Assembly (NCBI GenBank): GCA_016873755.1 | Contig: VGWB01000016.1 | Span: 1 to 33,166, forward strand | Reading direction: 5' to 3' | Length of the DNA stretch: 33,166 nucleotides | Source of the DNA: Ignavibacteria bacterium | GTDB taxonomy: Bacteria; Bacteroidota; Ignavibacteria; UBA10030 | In this document: in pieces, positions 15,186 through 22,671 of the stretch | Numbering within the stretch: position 1 is the first letter of the stretch | Layout of the letters: each line of letters opens with the position of its first letter | Translations under genes and position numbers: made by a program | The notes under the pieces: model-generated | The model's database searches: none | Told to the model about the DNA's origin: nothing | Seen by the model: the letters and a program-made list of their open reading frames with translations, nothing else

Positions 15186-17468
15186 ATGAAACGTCGCGAT
15201 TTCTTTAAAGCCCCTGCCTACGGGATGCTTCTCGGAAGCGCCCTTCCACTCTCATCTACTGCCGTGAAAAAGCATCCAGCACGGCCTTCGACTGCATCAG
15301 GTCCAAATCAGCAGGAAATCGAGCAGCGGATGCACCCGGACTTTGTGACCTATTTAGCCGGTGTCCAGTATTTCTTCTTTGGCAATGGGGAGATCACCGG
15401 TGTGGTCCAATACTGTCCGAAGGATCCGCGCGGGACCTTTCTTGGGTTCAGCATCATGAATCCCGGTCTCTTCAGCCGCAAATGGAGTACGTATCTGTAT
15501 CATCCCGAGCGAGGCTTCACGAACACGCGTCTCGGTGTGACGCTTCAAGAAGACTCTACCCAGCGAGACGCAGCGAGTGGGATGTACTACGGCGTCAGGG
15601 GTTATTCCGTCACGCCGGAGAACCTGCGATCCGTTGAATGGAAGTATGTTGAGAGTGTCCCAATCGTTTCTGTGGTGTGGAGCGCGGGGGAATGTGAGGT
15701 TGAGGAGGAGTTCTTTGCGCCGAGCGAAGGGTCAATCCTCTTCCGGCGTGCGACGGTTAGGAACCGTTCAGCAAGAGGAGTGCGCGCGGAGCTAGGGCTT
15801 TCGCTCTATGCAAACTTCGGTCTCTTCGATCAGATCTTCACCGATGAGAAGGAGAAAGCAGCCTTCGCAATCGGCCTCGCAAGGTTGAAGCTCTTTTCGC
15901 TTGAGAAGAGCGTGACGGTAGCGGGCCGGTACGATGTGCGCATTGACCTCGGGCAGATAGGGCCGGGAGAATCAAAGCAGGGGACGTACGTCTATGCATT
16001 GAACAACGGCGAGCAGATCTTCAAAAAGAAAAGCGCGCCGGCGCTGTGGAAACAAACTGTAGGCTACTGGAGCAGCAAGAGCAGGCTCGAGACCGGCAAT
16101 AAGAAGGTCGATGCTCTCTGGAAGATGTCGAAGACGGGGCTTCGGTCTGTCCTTGGCAACAACGGACGCATGGATGCGGGGGTGTGGCAGTACAATATGG
16201 AGTGGGTGATCGACCATTTGCTTGCGGCGGTCGGATTCTTGCGGACCGGATTTATCGATGAGGCACGACTCCTCGTCGAGCGAAACCTCAAGACTGCAAT
16301 CGGTGCAGACGGGCGTACAATCGAATCGAGCCGCTGGTTTGGGTACGATTACACGGAGCTCAATCAGAACGGCAACCTTGTGTACAACGTGTGGGAGTAC
16401 CTGTGTTGGACAGGCGATTTTGCCCTTGTGAGAGAATATTGGGAGAAGATCAAACTCTGTGCAGAGTTCCCGCTCAAGGATGTCTTCTTCGACAAACAGG
16501 CAAGCATGGTTCGGAACAAAAGGGAATTCTGGGAGCGAAGCGACAGCTTCGGCATCGAAGATGGTTTTGAGTTAGCGTATCAATTCTGGGTTGCCATCGG
16601 TCTGGAGAAAGGGGCTGAGATTGCGCAAGCGCTGGGCGACACTGCAGCCGCCCGGAAATGGCGGCGCGTATCGGAAGAAATGAGAACAGCGATCCTCTCC
16701 CATCCACACTTCAGAATGATAGAAGATGGACATTTCATCAAGCGAAGGAAACGGAACGGGGAGTGGCAGAAATTCTGTATTCCACCCGATCGCGGCACGA
16801 TGCCGCCCGGTTCTCCATTGGCGACGGAGCAGAATCCTCTGCTGGACCCTGACACCGTTGTGCTCTTCCCGATTATCTATGGCATGATCGATCCGAAGAG
16901 CGGGCTGGCTCTCAAGACACTCGAGTGGGTTGATACGCTGTGGAGTCAGCGTTGGGAAGGAGGAGGATATCCGCGCTACAACACGACAAGTGAGCCGGAT
17001 CCCCCGGCCCCGTGGCCGCTCGCATCGGTGATGGTAGCCCGCGCGCATGCAGAGGCGGGAAACGATGACAAGGTATGGAGGGTCCTCGATTGGGTTTCGG
17101 GTCTGCCTGGCGGTCGGTCCGGCTCCTGGTTCGAGCGTTATGGTCCGAGCATCACACCGCCCGCTCCTCCAGTTGGGATCGTTGGATGGATCTGGTACGA
17201 AATCATGGCTCTCTGCGTCCATCAGATCATCGGATTGAGGCCGGAGATCCAGCGGTTGGTGATCCGGCCGCGCCTGATCAAGGGGATAGACGAGATTCAG
17301 GCGAGCCATATCGTACGGGGGACTACGGTAAACATTTCGATTCGGCGATCGAAAGAGGCAAGCATTGCTTATGTTGACGGTAAGAAGGTAGCGCTACAAA
17401 ATGGTTCGTTGGTGATGCGGTATCCAAAAAAGAAGAGACTAAACGTGGAATTGATGGTGGCGGGCTAG
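15186..17468 (+). CDS. Tat-exported six-hairpin glycosidase-like protein (first paralogue)
   Basis: This 760-residue protein begins KRRDFFK, a twin-arginine signal, followed by a hydrophobic stretch (GMLLGSALPLSS), so it is likely exported folded. Residues about 40-300 form a beta-rich N-terminal domain. From about 300 on, an (alpha/alpha)6-type domain carries WQYNMEWVID (about 333-342), LNQNGNLVYNVWEYLCWTGD, REFWERSD with the FELAYQFW helix, and YPRYNTTSEPDPPAPWP. A small beta domain closes it (RLVIRPRLIKGIDEI). The same landmarks in the same order appear in the gene at 27777, so the two are paralogues. The fold resembles bacterial glucoamylase-like enzymes and related exo-acting hydrolases, but the substrate is not clear. 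It lies 12 bases after another six-hairpin gene and is followed by a palindromic element. Confidence 0.78.
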   Translation: MKRRDFFKAPAYGMLLGSALPLSSTAVKKHPARPSTASGPNQQEIEQRMHPDFVTYLAGVQYFFFGNGEITGVVQYCPKDPRGTFLGFSIMNPGLFSRKWSTYLYHPERGFTNTRLGVTLQEDSTQRDAASGMYYGVRGYSVTPENLRSVEWKYVESVPIVSVVWSAGECEVEEEFFAPSEGSILFRRATVRNRSARGVRAELGLSLYANFGLFDQIFTDEKEKAAFAIGLARLKLFSLEKSVTVAGRYDVRIDLGQIGPGESKQGTYVYALNNGEQIFKKKSAPALWKQTVGYWSSKSRLETGNKKVDALWKMSKTGLRSVLGNNGRMDAGVWQYNMEWVIDHLLAAVGFLRTGFIDEARLLVERNLKTAIGADGRTIESSRWFGYDYTELNQNGNLVYNVWEYLCWTGDFALVREYWEKIKLCAEFPLKDVFFDKQASMVRNKREFWERSDSFGIEDGFELAYQFWVAIGLEKGAEIAQALGDTAAARKWRRVSEEMRTAILSHPHFRMIEDGHFIKRRKRNGEWQKFCIPPDRGTMPPGSPLATEQNPLLDPDTVVLFPIIYGMIDPKSGLALKTLEWVDTLWSQRWEGGGYPRYNTTSEPDPPAPWPLASVMVARAHAEAGNDDKVWRVLDWVSGLPGGRSGSWFERYGPSITPPAPPVGIVGWIWYEIMALCVHQIIGLRPEIQRLVIRPRLIKGIDEIQASHIVRGTTVNISIRRSKEASIAYVDGKKVALQNGSLVMRYPKKKRLNVELMVAG

Positions 17469-17473
17469 GTTAC

Positions 17474-17558
17474 AAGTCCGACTTCTGCCGGGGAAACCTT
17501 CCGAAGGTTCTCACAGCAGCTCTCAGACCCTCGGAAGGTTCAAGAAGAAGTCGGACTT
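17474..17558. repeat. Nested perfect palindrome between hydrolase and kinase genes
   Basis: AAGTCCGACTTCT (17474-17486) pairs perfectly with AGAAGTCGGACTT (17546-17558), and inside it AACCTTCCGA (17495-17504) pairs perfectly with TCGGAAGGTT (17531-17540). The two arm pairs are nested, giving a long stem-loop that starts 6 bases after a stop. There is no T-run. The kinase ribosome binding site (AAGGAG, 17568-17573) lies just outside. Confidence 0.75.
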
Positions 17559-17581
17559 CTGCCTCGGAAGGAGTTTCGAAC

Positions 17582-19069
17582 ATGTACAGCATCGGTTATG
17601 ATGTTGGAAGTTCATTTGTGAAGGCGGCGATCGTTGACGTTGAGCAGGGCAGCGTCATCGCGTCAGTTTCGTATCCCGAAAAGGAAATGGTTATCCATTC
17701 GCCCGTACAGGGGTGGGCAGAACAAGATCCTGCCACGTGGTGGGATGCGGTACGGAAGGTGACGAAGCTCGCGGAATCCAAAGCACCTGGATCGCTTCAG
17801 CAGGTACGGGCCATCGGGATCTCTTACCAAATGCATGGGCTTGTTCTGGTTGACCGGAACGGCACGCCGCTTCGTCCATCAATCATTTGGTGTGACAGTC
17901 GGGCAACGGAGATCGGCAGAAAAGCTTTTGCCGAGCTTGGGGAGAAAACTTGCCTGGCTGAACTCCTCAATTCACCGGGGAATTTCACCGCCTCGAAGCT
18001 GCGCTGGGTCATAGAGAACGAGCCGGCACTCTATGAGAAAGCATTCAAAGCGTTTCTTCCGGGAGACTATGTGGCCCTTAAGCTGACAGGCGATTTCAAA
18101 ACGACGGTTTCCGGCCTGTCCGAAGGAATGCTCTGGAACTTCCGCGACCACGGCCTTGCTGAACGGGTGCTGGGCCACTACGGAATCCGAAAGGATGTGC
18201 TTGCCGATATCGTTCCCACGATGGGTACACAAGGATACCTGACAGCTTCTGCGGCGCAGGAGTTATCGCTGAAGGCAGGAATCCCGGTCTCCTATCGGGC
18301 AGGTGATCAGCCGAACAACGCTTTCTCTCTGAAGGTCTTGGAACCTGGAGAGATAGCAGCCACAGCAGGGACTTCGGGTGTCGTCTATGCCGTGAGTAGT
18401 TCACTGAACTGTGACCCGCAATCGCGCATCAATGCGTTTGCCCACATCAATCATCAGCGCAACGCACCCCGGATTGGCATTCTGCTGTGCATCAATGGAA
18501 CGGGGATTTCGAACAGCTGGATTCGGAAGCTGATCGATGATGCCGCCTTGTCGTACGATGAAATGAATCGGCACGCCTCAACAGTTCCGGTCGGCTCGCG
18601 TGGAGTAATAGTCCTCCCCTTCGGAAATGGGGCAGAAAGGATGCTGGGAGATCGGGACGTCGGAGCGGCGGCCCTTCAGTTGAACTTCAACGTGCACGGC
18701 AAGCAGGAGTTGCTTCGCGCAGTCCAGGAAGGGGTGGCATTTGCCTTCAAGTACGGGCTCGACATTATGCAGTCGATGGAGATCAAGCCGCAAGTGCTCC
18801 GGGCCGGGGCAGCAAACATGTTTCTAAGCCCGGTCTTCTGCTCAACGCTCGCTTCTGTAACCGGGATCTCTATAGAGCTCTACAACACGGACGGCGCACA
18901 GGGTGCGGCCCGGGCAGCGGCAGTCGGCGCAGGATTAGTCCCGTCCCTCGCTGATGGCTTCAAGGGGATCGAGCACATCAAGACCGTTGAGCCCGAGCGA
19001 GATCAAGCCGATTATCTTGAGGCGTACAAAGCGTGGCTTGGCGCGTTGAAGGCAGCGCTCGGTCAATAG
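17582..19069 (+). CDS. FGGY-family carbohydrate kinase, xylulokinase-like
   Basis: The 495-residue cytoplasmic enzyme phosphorylates a sugar or sugar alcohol with ATP. It begins YSIGYDVGSSFVKAAIVD, the phosphate-1 loop of the ASKHA fold. Residues about 80-105 read ISYQMHGLVLVD and PSIIWCDSRA, which are typical of xylulokinases (QMHG sugar-binding segment). GDQPNNAF and TAGTSGVVYAV (about 258-268) form the adenosine/phosphate-2 region, and RAGAANMFLSPVF with the C-terminal helix complete the ATPase core. Length is normal. XylB-like is the closest reading, but the FGGY family also contains L-fuculose, rhamnulose and ribulose kinases, so the substrate stays open. AAGGAG 8 bases upstream fixes the ATG. 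It sits between exported hydrolases and transporters, as expected for the step that traps imported sugar. Confidence 0.86.
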   Translation: MYSIGYDVGSSFVKAAIVDVEQGSVIASVSYPEKEMVIHSPVQGWAEQDPATWWDAVRKVTKLAESKAPGSLQQVRAIGISYQMHGLVLVDRNGTPLRPSIIWCDSRATEIGRKAFAELGEKTCLAELLNSPGNFTASKLRWVIENEPALYEKAFKAFLPGDYVALKLTGDFKTTVSGLSEGMLWNFRDHGLAERVLGHYGIRKDVLADIVPTMGTQGYLTASAAQELSLKAGIPVSYRAGDQPNNAFSLKVLEPGEIAATAGTSGVVYAVSSSLNCDPQSRINAFAHINHQRNAPRIGILLCINGTGISNSWIRKLIDDAALSYDEMNRHASTVPVGSRGVIVLPFGNGAERMLGDRDVGAAALQLNFNVHGKQELLRAVQEGVAFAFKYGLDIMQSMEIKPQVLRAGAANMFLSPVFCSTLASVTGISIELYNTDGAQGAARAAAVGAGLVPSLADGFKGIEHIKTVEPERDQADYLEAYKAWLGALKAALGQ

Positions 19070-19077
19070 GCCATGAC

Positions 19078-19141
19078 GTAGGTCGGCTCGCCTGAGCCGA
19101 CTGACCGGGCAACGATGGACGGGACCGGCGTCCCGTCCTAC
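19078..19141. repeat. Double-hairpin palindromic element between kinase and ATPase genes
   Basis: Hairpin one is GTCGGCTC/GAGCCGAC (19082-19089 with 19094-19101, loop 4). Hairpin two is GGACGGGAC/GTCCCGTCC (19117-19125 with 19130-19138, loop 4). Both stems are perfect. The edges GTAGG and CCTAC are also complementary. It looks like a REP-type repeat and has no T-run. Confidence 0.65.
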
Positions 19142-19145
19142 AAGG

Positions 19146-20654
19146 ATGGATCGCTTGTCAACAGATATCGTTCAGTTCCAAAATATCAGCAAGCGTTTCG
19201 GCGGAACCGTGGCACTTGACGATGTTAGCTTCTTTGCCCGGGACGGAGAAATCCACGCTGTCATGGGGGAAAACGGCGCCGGCAAGTCGACTCTGATGAG
19301 AATTCTTTCCGGAGTCCTGCAAATGGATTCGGGCACGTTGCTTCTCAATGGTAAGGAGAAACTCTTTCGATCTCCGGTCGACGCGCAGCGGGAGGGGATC
19401 AGCACTGTCTATCAGGAGCCGTACCTCGTTCCCCACATGAGCGTTGCAGAGAATGTGTTCCTGGGGCATGAACGAACGAAGCGGTTAGGAGTTGTCGACT
19501 TCGCGTACCTGAATGCCCACACTGAAAGAATCCTCGGAACGCTGGACCTCAAAGTATCGCCGACGGAGCTGCTCCTTAATCTGAGTCCGGCGGAAGTACA
19601 GCTTGTCCAAATTGCACGGGCGATCGCATTCTCAACGAGGATCCTCGTCCTTGATGAGCCCACTTCCTCCCTTACCGAACACGAGACGAAGATTCTGTTC
19701 GAGCTACTGAAGAAGCTCAATGCAAATGGTTTGACAATCATGTATGTCTCTCATCGCCTCAAAGAGATCTTTGAGCTCTGTCATCGGGCGACGGTATTGC
19801 GGGATGGAAAATATGTCGGCACCGTCGATGTTGAAAGGACGAACGAGAAAGAGATGATCAGCATGATGGTGGGGCGGGAGATCACGGAGCTCGGCGTAGC
19901 GGCCCGGCCTGCGCGTGCCGATACGCGCCTGGAGGTGAGGGGACTGTCGGTTTCACAAGCGCCTGTGCACGTAAAAGATGTGTCCATTGCTGTCCGAAGC
20001 GGGGAGATCGTCGCGCTGGCCGGCCTCGTTGGCTCCGGTCGGAGCGAGGTTGCCAAAGCCATCTTTGGCATCAACCGGATGGATACCGGTAAGGTGTGCA
20101 TCGACGGGAAAGAGGTGATCATCAATAGCCCGAGAGATGCGATTCGATATGGCATGGCCTTCGTGCCTGAAGATCGCAAGGGGGAGGGGCTTATCTCAAC
20201 GCAATCAATTAAATACAATATCTCCCTCACGGGCCTGAGACTGCTTTCGAAGTTCGGGTTCATCCGCGGCGCGTCTGAAAGGAGTCTTGCCCGCGCAAGC
20301 TCGAAACAGCTCGAGATCAAGTCTTCATCCGAAGACGCAGAGGTCTTCACATTGAGTGGCGGGAATCAACAGAAGGTTGTTCTGGCAAAATGGCTCTGGC
20401 TGAAGCCGCTGATTCTGGTATTGGACGAGCCGACCCGCGGGATCGATGTGGGTGCCAAGGCGGAAATTCATGGTCTGATCTTTGAGCTTGCAAAGACCGG
20501 AGTAGCGGTCCTTCTTGTTTCTTCCGAGCTTCCGGAGATCCTGAAGCTGGCGGATCGGATCTATGTTATGAGAGATGGGCAAATCGTCGGTCAGCTGAGC
20601 CGCCACGAGGCAAGTCAGGAAGCAATTATGCGCCTGGCGGCGATAGGAAACTAG
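19146..20654 (+). CDS. Sugar ABC transporter ATPase with two nucleotide-binding domains (RbsA/MglA/XylG type)
   Basis: This 502-residue protein has the double-domain layout of carbohydrate-uptake-2 family ATPases. Domain one has Walker A GENGAGKST (41-49), signature LSPAEVQL (146-153), Walker B ILVLDEPT (166-173) and switch H203. Domain two has the degenerate Walker A LVGSGRSE (294-301, no Lys, as usual for this class), signature LSGGNQQK (403-410) and LILVLDEPTRGID (422-434). All key residues are present, so it should be an active ATPase. No permease or binding-protein gene is next to it; the following genes are sodium symporters instead. Partners may lie elsewhere, or the gene may be a leftover of a lost ABC operon. 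The ATG follows a hairpin directly; TTG at 19155, 8 bases after AAGGA, is a plausible alternative start. Confidence 0.88.
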   Translation: MDRLSTDIVQFQNISKRFGGTVALDDVSFFARDGEIHAVMGENGAGKSTLMRILSGVLQMDSGTLLLNGKEKLFRSPVDAQREGISTVYQEPYLVPHMSVAENVFLGHERTKRLGVVDFAYLNAHTERILGTLDLKVSPTELLLNLSPAEVQLVQIARAIAFSTRILVLDEPTSSLTEHETKILFELLKKLNANGLTIMYVSHRLKEIFELCHRATVLRDGKYVGTVDVERTNEKEMISMMVGREITELGVAARPARADTRLEVRGLSVSQAPVHVKDVSIAVRSGEIVALAGLVGSGRSEVAKAIFGINRMDTGKVCIDGKEVIINSPRDAIRYGMAFVPEDRKGEGLISTQSIKYNISLTGLRLLSKFGFIRGASERSLARASSKQLEIKSSSEDAEVFTLSGGNQQKVVLAKWLWLKPLILVLDEPTRGIDVGAKAEIHGLIFELAKTGVAVLLVSSELPEILKLADRIYVMRDGQIVGQLSRHEASQEAIMRLAAIGN

Positions 20655-20700
20655 CGCGGGAAAAATCCCGGAACGCTACGAAACTTCAGACAGGAGAGGA

Positions 20701-22632
20701 ATGAAATCGGTCAACATATTCGATCACATTGTCGTTGGAGCATATTTTCTCTTTATGCTCGGCATCGGTCTGTATTTCATGCGGTTCAACAAAGGAGCCA
20801 GGGAGTATTTCGCCGGGGGGAACATGATCCCGTGGTGGGCGTCAGGCATGACGCTGTACATGGCGAATTTCACCGCATGGACCTTCTCGGGGGCAGCCGG
20901 ATTTACGTACAGTACCGGGCCGTTCATGCTGATCTGGTTCTCCATCGGCTCTGTTGCGTACTTCATCGGGTCCTTTCTCACGGCGAAGCGCTGGCGAAGA
21001 ACCCGGTCCATTTCTCCTGTGGAGTACACCCACGCGCGCTACAACACCACGACGCAGCAATTCCTCAGCTGGGTCATTGCCATCAACTTTACCCTGTCGG
21101 CTGGCGTGCAGCTTGCGGCGACGTCGAAGCTGCTGTCACCCGTGATGAATCTCGATGTCAACACGATGACACTGGTTACGGGCGGCGTCATTCTCTTGTA
21201 CACATTTCTCGGAGGCGTCTGGGCTGTTTCGATCACAGATGTGGTGCAGGGAGTGATTCTCCTCGGAACAACGTTCATCGTTGCGCCGCTGAGTCTTTCA
21301 CTCGTTGGTGGCGTGAGCGGCCTCTTTGAGCAGCTTCCCCCGCTGACATTTGACCACGTGTACAATGGGGTCCACTACGACGAGCACTGGCTGATATCAA
21401 TCCTCCTGATTTCGATCATCGGATTTGCTGCGGGTTCGGGTCAACGCTTCTATTCCGTCAAAGACGAGAAATCGGCTTTGCGCGTCGGCTGGCTTGCCGC
21501 GTTGCTTGGGCTTGCCGGTCCCCTCACCTTTGGCGTCCCGCCGCTTGTTGCGAGAGTCCTCTGGCCGGACCTTTCACAGGTGGATTTCTTTGCACCCTAC
21601 CTTGGCAGCAACCCGCAGGATCTGGTCTATCTCGCGCTCTGCGTGAAGTTCCTGCCAAACGGTTTGATCGGCGTGTTCATTGCTGCAATGCTTGCGGCAA
21701 CGATGAGTACCCTCAGCTACGTGTACAACATGGTATCGTCTGTCTTTGCGCGCGATATGTATCAAGGCTTGTTCCGACCACAGACGAAGGATGAAGAGCT
21801 GCTCAAAGTCGGTCGCACGGCGTCGGTCGCCATCGGTCTGATCGTCACAACGCTGGCGCTCATTTTCATTAACAGCCAGTTTGGCATCTTCAACATGATG
21901 CAGGTGTTCTTCACGTTGTTCAACATCCCGGTGACCGTCCCGTTGTGTTTCGGCTTGATCTTCCGCAGGGTACCCAAATGGTCGGCGGTCGCAGGCATCA
22001 CGTGGGGTCTGCTGGCCGGGATTGCGGGGCGCTACGTGTTGGGGTGGGACATCGGGCCGCAGGTGTACCTCGCGTTCGCGATGACATTCGGTATCTACGC
22101 GACATCCTACTGGACAGCGAAGCTCTACACCTCCAACAAGCCGGTGCTGTTGCTCATCAGTGTCCTCATCGCAGTTGGTGCAGGCCTCCTGTTCACGCAA
22201 ACGATGGTCGGGGCTCAAACGGAGCTCTCCGTGGGAGTCGCGTGGCTCTGCGCAATCGCGTTTGGTGCGAGCCTGTATGGTTTTGCCAAGCTGTTCACCA
22301 CAGACAACGAAGATGACATGCGCGTTCTCGCAGAGTTCTTCAAGAAGCTTGATACACCGGTGGATGTGAACAAGGAAGTGTTCGGTGCAGGGAAGATGCA
22401 GATTTCTGCCTTCCCACTCGTCGGCGGTACCATGATGGTCATGGGTGTGCTGATGAGCCTGGTCTTTCTAACCGGACTGCGGCGGGAGGAGGCAATCATT
22501 GTTGGGATATTCGTTTCGTTCATGATTCTCTTAGGTGCAACCTTGTGGTACCTCGGGAAGAGGTCTGAGATACGGGGGCCGGTGCCTGAAGCCGCAGACG
22601 CCGATGATAGAATTCACAACCCCAAACAGTGA
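20701..22632 (+). CDS. Sodium:solute symporter (SSS family), first of a tandem pair
   Basis: The 643-residue integral membrane protein belongs to the SSS/SLC5 family, which couples sodium to uptake of sugars, organic acids and other solutes. It starts with a membrane segment (IVVGAYFLFMLGIGLYFM), then the family block REYFAGGNMIPWWASGMTLYMANFTAW, read here as two adjacent helices. The segment SISPVEYTHARYN and a helix with LSAGVQLAATSKLL follow, and the region around SYVYNMVSSVFARDMYQ (about 340-355) is also typical. The core plus an extended C-terminus (about 520-643: EFFKKLDTPVDV, KEVFGAGKMQIS, two more helices) makes it longer than a minimal SSS protein. AGGAGAGGA directly before the ATG gives a strong ribosome binding site. 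Sugar or sugar-acid uptake is inferred from the locus. Confidence 0.88.
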   Translation: MKSVNIFDHIVVGAYFLFMLGIGLYFMRFNKGAREYFAGGNMIPWWASGMTLYMANFTAWTFSGAAGFTYSTGPFMLIWFSIGSVAYFIGSFLTAKRWRRTRSISPVEYTHARYNTTTQQFLSWVIAINFTLSAGVQLAATSKLLSPVMNLDVNTMTLVTGGVILLYTFLGGVWAVSITDVVQGVILLGTTFIVAPLSLSLVGGVSGLFEQLPPLTFDHVYNGVHYDEHWLISILLISIIGFAAGSGQRFYSVKDEKSALRVGWLAALLGLAGPLTFGVPPLVARVLWPDLSQVDFFAPYLGSNPQDLVYLALCVKFLPNGLIGVFIAAMLAATMSTLSYVYNMVSSVFARDMYQGLFRPQTKDEELLKVGRTASVAIGLIVTTLALIFINSQFGIFNMMQVFFTLFNIPVTVPLCFGLIFRRVPKWSAVAGITWGLLAGIAGRYVLGWDIGPQVYLAFAMTFGIYATSYWTAKLYTSNKPVLLLISVLIAVGAGLLFTQTMVGAQTELSVGVAWLCAIAFGASLYGFAKLFTTDNEDDMRVLAEFFKKLDTPVDVNKEVFGAGKMQISAFPLVGGTMMVMGVLMSLVFLTGLRREEAIIVGIFVSFMILLGATLWYLGKRSEIRGPVPEAADADDRIHNPKQ

Positions 22633-22671
22633 TCTGATCCATTGCGCTCGGATCCGGGAGGAGAACATCGG

